Source: Bacteriovoracaceae bacterium (GTDB lineage: Bacteria > Bdellovibrionota > Bacteriovoracia > Bacteriovoracales > Bacteriovoracaceae). From it: a DNA stretch of 7,681 nt. The stretch lies in the NCBI GenBank assembly GCA_023151145.1, contig JAKLJM010000095.1:1-7681 (forward strand), in the 5' to 3' direction. The notes below the pieces were generated by a model, which saw nothing but the letters and a program-made list of their open reading frames with translations, did no database searches and had not been told where the DNA came from. Within the stretch, counting starts at the first letter, position 1, and each line of letters opens with the position of its first letter. The position numbers were made by a program, and so were the translations under genes. Positions 5,115 to 7,681 of this stretch are shown here, piece by piece.

Positions 5115-6050
5115 TTACATATTTAAATGGTTTTCGTGAGCTTCGTTGTTGTAGTAATGGTGAGGCTCGCTTTCTTTATGAGTGAAGTCTGTTACTGCAG
5201 TCATGAGTTCTTGGATATTTCTTGGGAAGTGTTCAAACTCAATTCCTTCAAGTTCTAGTTGTTTTAATTTTTTTTGCAATTTTTTAAGAGTTTGTTCAAT
5301 TTCTTGAAATTCTCTAGCGTGGGGAGTTTTTGGAATTTCTTTAATGGCCTCTTCTACACCTTTTGTTTTTGCGGTTTTAACGAATTTTTTAATTTCTCTC
5401 ACCGGCAAAGTTTTAATTTGAGGAAGGGATTTTATCTGATCTTCTTTTGAAAGTTTTACGATTTCATTTGTTTGACTAAGTGAAAGTTCTCCATTTTGAC
5501 GAGCCTTTTTTACTATGTGATCTGCTCGCTCATCACGATTAATGGCTTCATGGATTTGTTTAGGTGATAAGCCCGTTTTTTCGGCCACAATATTCAAAAA
5601 TTTTTCAGCGGGAAGAATGACTTTTTTGACAATGACTTCTGCTGATTCGTCTTCGTTCATTTCTTTTACTTCAATAACCTCTGGTTCAGATTTAAATTCT
5701 TCGTGAGGGTTTAAGGCTTGATAAATTTCTTTTGCGCGTCTTAAGTGACCTTCAAGTTCCATTTTATCTAAATCTTTACGGACTAAGTTTTCATCAATTG
5801 AAATGAGTTCTTTTTCAAGTTCGCCATTATCGACGATGACAACAGGGGCTTCGGTGTAACCTAGGTTTAAGAGTGCTTGGAATCTTCTTGCTCCAGCTAG
5901 AATTACGTTGTCTTTCGAAATAACGAGAGGGGCAATTAAGCCAACTGTTTGTATAGATTTTTCTAGGTCAGAAACATCCGTTCCCATTCTTAAGTACGGA
6001 TTAGTAGCTTTCAAGTCGTTTAAACGACGAGTTTCAGAGTGTGTGTTCAA
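5115..6050 (-). CDS. Orphan ParB-like protein (ParB/Srx N-domain, helix-turn-helix, coiled-coil tail)
   Basis: This 311-residue protein has a ParB/sulfiredoxin-fold N-domain: DVSDLEKSIQTVGLIAPLVI (25-44), LAGARRFQALLNLGY (51-65, equivalent to the GERRxRA box) and ENLVRKDLDKMELE (87-100, the ENIQRxDL box). RRAKEIYQALNP (104-115) is the RRKxIYxxLxP signature I associate with ParB-like proteins of phages and plasmids. An acidic insert spans about 116-140, an HTH region about 152-200 (AEKTGLSPKQIHEAINRD), a coiled coil about 247-270, and a His-rich end follows. No ParA gene adjoins and no parS consensus is seen, so a role in chromosome segregation is not supported; DNA-binding regulation or a mobile-element relic fits as well. 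The start is TTG 6050: a TGA lies six codons upstream in frame and GGAG sits 7 nt before it. Confidence 0.85.
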   Translation of the reverse strand: MNTHSETRRLNDLKATNPYLRMGTDVSDLEKSIQTVGLIAPLVISKDNVILAGARRFQALLNLGYTEAPVVIVDNGELEKELISIDENLVRKDLDKMELEGHLRRAKEIYQALNPHEEFKSEPEVIEVKEMNEDESAEVIVKKVILPAEKFLNIVAEKTGLSPKQIHEAINRDERADHIVKKARQNGELSLSQTNEIVKLSKEDQIKSLPQIKTLPVREIKKFVKTAKTKGVEEAIKEIPKTPHAREFQEIEQTLKKLQKKLKQLELEGIEFEHFPRNIQELMTAVTDFTHKESEPHHYYNNEAHENHLNM

Positions 6051-6054
6051 TGTC

Positions 6055-6067
6055 GATCTCCGAGATC
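6055..6067 (-). promoter_or_regulatory. Palindrome enclosing the Shine-Dalgarno of the ParB-like gene
   Basis: GATCTC-C-GAGATC is symmetric around 6061. On the mRNA this reads GATCTCGGAGATC, so the GGAG ribosome-binding site can fold as a 5-bp stem with a CGG loop. It decides the TTG start at 6050 and could either mask the site weakly or be bound by a repressor. Confidence 0.5.
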
Positions 6068-6101
6068 AGTGTTGTGTGTGTGGCAGCTAGAATGAGGAAT
6101 T

Positions 6102-6142
6102 TCAGTCAAAATGTCAGTCAAAATAACCTTAAATATTTTGAC
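6102..6142. repeat. Tandem plus inverted copies of a GTCAAAAT element
   Basis: TCAGTCAAAAT occurs at 6102-6112 and again at 6114-6124 (12-bp period). A third, inverted copy TATTTTGAC at 6134-6142 pairs with GTCAAAATA at 6117-6125 as a 9-bp inverted repeat with an 8-nt gap. The element lies upstream of the ParB-like gene on one side and the hemerythrin on the other. It looks like a multi-site operator. The embedded TTGACT/TTGACA hexamers could also act as -35 elements, but no matching -10 was found at 15-19 nt. Confidence 0.6.
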
Positions 6143-6164
6143 ATCAAAGACTTAAGTGTCTGGA

Positions 6165-6217
6165 AAGACGCAAGTTTATTTTCCTAAGGAAAATCTATTT
6201 TGAATGCCGGGCGTCTT
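6165..6217. repeat. Nested palindrome: 17-bp perfect dyad inside a 7-bp inverted repeat
   Basis: The inner dyad is ATTTTCCT-A-AGGAAAAT (6178-6194), with perfect 8-bp arms about one central base. Outside it, AAGACGC (6165-6171) pairs with GCGTCTT (6211-6217). Together they could form a two-tier stem or a cruciform between the divergent ParB-like and hemerythrin genes. The inner dyad has the size and symmetry of a dimeric repressor operator. Confidence 0.6.
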
Positions 6218-6251
6218 ATGTTGTACTTTTGTCAGTGAATAAATATTGACG

Positions 6252-6265
6252 TTGATCATTAACAA
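6252..6265 (+). promoter_or_regulatory. FNR/CRP-family box upstream of the bacteriohemerythrin
   Basis: TTGAT-CATT-AACAA matches the FNR consensus TTGAT-N4-ATCAA at nine of ten positions, centred 47 nt before the hemerythrin ATG. FNR-type control of an oxygen-binding protein is biologically sensible. A convincing -10 at the usual class II distance is not visible (nearest GATAAG at 6280-6285), so the site could instead be repressing or bound by a different CRP/FNR member. Confidence 0.5.
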
Positions 6266-6305
6266 GAAAGAGAAGTTGCGATAAGTTCAGCACCATGGAG
6301 AGTTT

Positions 6306-6773
6306 ATGGTTTTATTTGATTTAGAAAAGACACAATTAGTTCCCTTCCAAGACATGAACGAAGTTCATCTTGAAGAGTTGGCTTTAGGGAATGAAATTTT
6401 TGAATACTTACAAAATACCACTCCCGTTGATCACAAATGGTTACAACTAAAATTGCGTGATTTTCTTTATCACACTCGTGATCATTTTAAATTTGAAGAA
6501 GAAATCATGAAAGAAACCCTTTGCCCAATTCTTAGTTGCCAGGAGAGTGAACATAATCGCGTCCTCGCCATTATGATTCAAATATTTAAAGACTATATGA
6601 TGTCAGCTGATACCCAAATTCTAAAAGACTATTTTGAATGTGAATTTAAGCCATGGATCGAACACCATATTCTGACCATGGATACAGTTACGGCCACCTA
6701 TCTAGAATCCTATGAAAAAGGGGAGTCTATCCCAGGTTTATCCGATCACCAATGTGGAACAAGTAAGTGCTAA
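6306..6773 (+). CDS. Bacteriohemerythrin with one His ligand replaced by Gln
   Basis: This 155-residue single-domain hemerythrin should be a cytoplasmic four-helix bundle with a non-haem di-iron centre for O2 binding or sensing. By spacing against Phascolopsis hemerythrin (H25, H54, E58, H73, H77, H101, D106) the ligands are His21, His60, Glu64 (HFKFEE), position 79, His83 (ESEHNR), His121 and Asp126 (HHILTMD). Position 79 is Gln (CAG), so one of the three His on Fe1 is missing while the other six ligands remain. The N-terminus (VPFQDMNEVHLEEL) is typical. Five cysteines are present, including Cys73 and Cys78 beside the altered ligand and a HQCGTSKC tail. ATG 6306 is preceded by GGAG 5 nt upstream. 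It is transcribed divergently from the ParB-like gene and has an FNR-like box upstream. Stop is TAA. Confidence 0.88.
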   Translation: MVLFDLEKTQLVPFQDMNEVHLEELALGNEIFEYLQNTTPVDHKWLQLKLRDFLYHTRDHFKFEEEIMKETLCPILSCQESEHNRVLAIMIQIFKDYMMSADTQILKDYFECEFKPWIEHHILTMDTVTATYLESYEKGESIPGLSDHQCGTSKC

Positions 6774-6830
6774 AAGGCAATTTCTCAAGTATTTGACTCA
6801 GTAGTTTTTTCACACTTTTCTCTGATTTTT

Positions 6831-6842
6831 TATAAATATGCT
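6831..6842 (+). promoter_or_regulatory. Weak -10 candidates of the SGNH hydrolase gene
   Basis: TATAAA (6831-6836, with TTTTCA 18 nt upstream) and TATGCT (6837-6842) lie 12-23 nt before ATG 6854. Either gives a leader of only about 4-11 nt, and there is no Shine-Dalgarno before the ATG. This is low-specificity in such AT-rich sequence. Confidence 0.3.
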
Positions 6843-6853
6843 ATTTTTATTCC

Positions 6854-7525
6854 ATGAAAAAAGCACAATCATTTCTCATTTTTTTTGGGTCAATACTTTT
6901 TCTATCGAGCACACAAGCTCAGTTAGAAAACGCTATGTTTGTAGGTGACTCTCATGCTTACGGAAAAATGGGAGCTGTGGTTGAGAAACGATTGGCCAGT
7001 GTTTCAAAACGAGTCATTATTCAATCTAGTTGTGGTTCAACACCTAATACTTGGCTTGGTAAAACTGGTTACGAAAAAACAGTCTGTGGTTATTGGAAAA
7101 AAGATGGAGCCACAGAGATTCGATCAAAAGAACACAAAACTCCAAAATTTAAATCTGAGTTAGAAAAATACAAACCTCAATTAACAATCGTTCAACTGGG
7201 GACAAACATCGCAGCTGGAAGTAATCCTTTAAAAAGCGAAGGCAGCGTTATTGAAATGATGTCACTTATTCGTGAAGCAAGAAGCGAATGTATTTGGATT
7301 GGTCCGCCTGATGCTGAATCAAAAGTTGTCTCCAAAGAAAAATTAAAAAAGACTAATGAGATGTTGGCACGACTCGCGAAAAGTTATGATTGCCAATATA
7401 TCGACAGTCTTCTTTTGACGGTTTTTCCTAAAGAAAATAAAGAAGGAATTCATTATCCACCTAAATTATCTGCGGAATGGGGTGAAAAACTCAGTTCGAA
7501 GATTTTAAGTCTTCTAAAAATCTAG
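6854..7525 (+). CDS. Secreted SGNH/GDSL-type hydrolase
   Basis: The 223-residue protein has a signal peptide (MKKAQSFLIFFGSILFLSST, cleavage near Ala22). Block I is FVGDSHAYGKMG (29-40) with nucleophile Ser33. Block II is probably Gly61 in SSCGSTPNTW. Block III is LGTN with Asn118. Block V is EGIH with His200. The position three residues before that His, normally Asp in DxxH, is Glu197. This gives an almost complete SGNH hydrolase acting in the periplasm or outside the cell. Esterase, lipase or polysaccharide/peptidoglycan O-acetyl-ester activity are the family options, and the sequence does not choose between them. Four cysteines (60, 78, 146, 180) may form two disulfides. The length fits a single-domain enzyme. 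The ATG has no Shine-Dalgarno. It is 80 nt downstream of the hemerythrin, with its own candidate promoter rather than obvious coupling. Stop is TAG. Confidence 0.85.
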   Translation: MKKAQSFLIFFGSILFLSSTQAQLENAMFVGDSHAYGKMGAVVEKRLASVSKRVIIQSSCGSTPNTWLGKTGYEKTVCGYWKKDGATEIRSKEHKTPKFKSELEKYKPQLTIVQLGTNIAAGSNPLKSEGSVIEMMSLIREARSECIWIGPPDAESKVVSKEKLKKTNEMLARLAKSYDCQYIDSLLLTVFPKENKEGIHYPPKLSAEWGEKLSSKILSLLKI

Positions 7526-7538
7526 TAGGGATCAAAAA

Positions 7539-7567
7539 TTGGCAGCTAATTTTTAGCATGCTAGTAT
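7539..7567 (+). promoter_or_regulatory. Sigma-70-like promoter of radD, predicted leaderless, with overlapping palindromes
   Basis: TTGGCA (7539-7544) and TAGTAT (7562-7567) are 17 nt apart. The seventh base after the -10 is the A of ATG 7574, predicting a leaderless mRNA; no Shine-Dalgarno is present. The spacer holds a 5-bp hairpin GCTAA-TTT-TTAGC (7545-7557), and the perfect palindrome TAGCATGCTA (7554-7563) overlaps the -10, a natural place for a repressor. Confidence 0.5.
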
Positions 7568-7573
7568 TTTTTC

Positions 7574-7681
7574 ATGTATCAATTACGTCCATATCAACAT
7601 GAAGCTGTTCAAGCAACAATCGCTCATTTTAGAAAAGAGCGCACACCTGCTGTTATCGTCCTTCCAACTGGAGCTGGAAAA
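7574..7681 (+). CDS. radD: RadD/YejH-type superfamily 2 DNA helicase, N-terminal 36 residues (runs off right edge)
   Basis: The visible residues begin with LRPYQHEAVQATIAHFR (Q-motif-like region, residues 4-20) and end in TPAVIVLPTGAGK, whose LPTGAGK (30-36) is the Walker A/motif I of SF2 helicases. As I recall E. coli RadD, it reads LRPYQQEAV-AT--HFR followed by TPAVIVLPTGAGK, so the match is close along the whole visible length. RadD is a DNA-repair ATPase of about 580-590 residues that acts with RecA and SSB. The remaining motifs and the C-terminal zinc region are outside the window, so a different SF2 helicase cannot be excluded. ATG 7574 lacks a Shine-Dalgarno; a promoter abuts it. Confidence 0.8.
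   Translation, partial: MYQLRPYQHEAVQATIAHFRKERTPAVIVLPTGAGK

Noticed and set aside
5908..6090. Plus-strand ORF opposite the start of the ParB-like gene
   Set aside because: It is the antisense shadow of the well-supported ParB/Srx domain.
6051..6305. Canonical parS site for the ParB-like protein
   Set aside because: No TGTTTCACGTGAAACA-like 16-mer is present; the palindromes here have different sequences.
6945..7163. Plus-strand ORF of 72 codons
   Set aside because: It is a frame-shifted shadow inside the SGNH hydrolase.

Overview
The window is AT-rich DNA (roughly one third G+C by eye) from a Gram-negative bacterium with an outer membrane. The evidence is a lipobox-bearing OmpA-domain lipoprotein gene, several Sec signal peptides and a bacterial alpha-2-macroglobulin. 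The mix of a large secreted macroglobulin, secreted hydrolases, a bacteriohemerythrin, RadD and an orphan ParB-like protein would fit a Bdellovibrionota/Bacteriovorax-like genome. That placement is inference, because nothing here is a phylogenetic marker.

Layout. Positions 1-4722 are all minus strand. They hold the N-terminal 639 residues of an alpha-2-macroglobulin (1-1919, running off the left edge), a DUF2452/C1orf50-family cytoplasmic protein (1993-2472), a secreted alpha/beta-hydrolase abutting a secreted four-cysteine protein (2541-3452 and 3453-3923, an evident two-gene operon), and a YiaD/OmpA-type lipoprotein (4087-4722) interrupted by an in-frame TGA at codon 46. A small plus-strand transcription unit follows at about 4846-5111. 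It ends in a strong intrinsic terminator, and two overlapping reading frames in it compete around an (AG)5 tract. A minus-strand ParB-like gene (5115-6050, TTG start) converges on that terminator. The 255-bp divergent region 6051-6305 is rich in repeats and palindromes and contains a near-consensus FNR-type box just upstream of a plus-strand bacteriohemerythrin (6306-6773). A secreted SGNH/GDSL hydrolase (6854-7525) follows, then the first 36 codons of a RadD/YejH-type helicase (7574-7681).

How the genes relate. Most products act in the envelope or periplasm: macroglobulin, two secreted hydrolases, a secreted unknown and a lipoprotein. Apart from the abutting hydrolase pair, they look like separately promoted genes rather than one pathway. 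I see no CRISPR array, toxin-antitoxin pair, insertion sequence, tRNA or rRNA, and no multi-gene defence system.

The most notable points are the TGA inside the OmpA-family lipoprotein; the (AG)5 tract where loss of one unit would join an ideally SD-led start to the conserved-looking C-terminus of the small gene; promoters placed so that at least three mRNAs (macroglobulin, DUF2452, radD) would be leaderless; natural substitutions at key positions in the hemerythrin (His to Gln), the SGNH hydrolase (Asp to Glu) and the ParB-like protein (GERR to GARR); and the dense operator-like architecture between parB and the hemerythrin.
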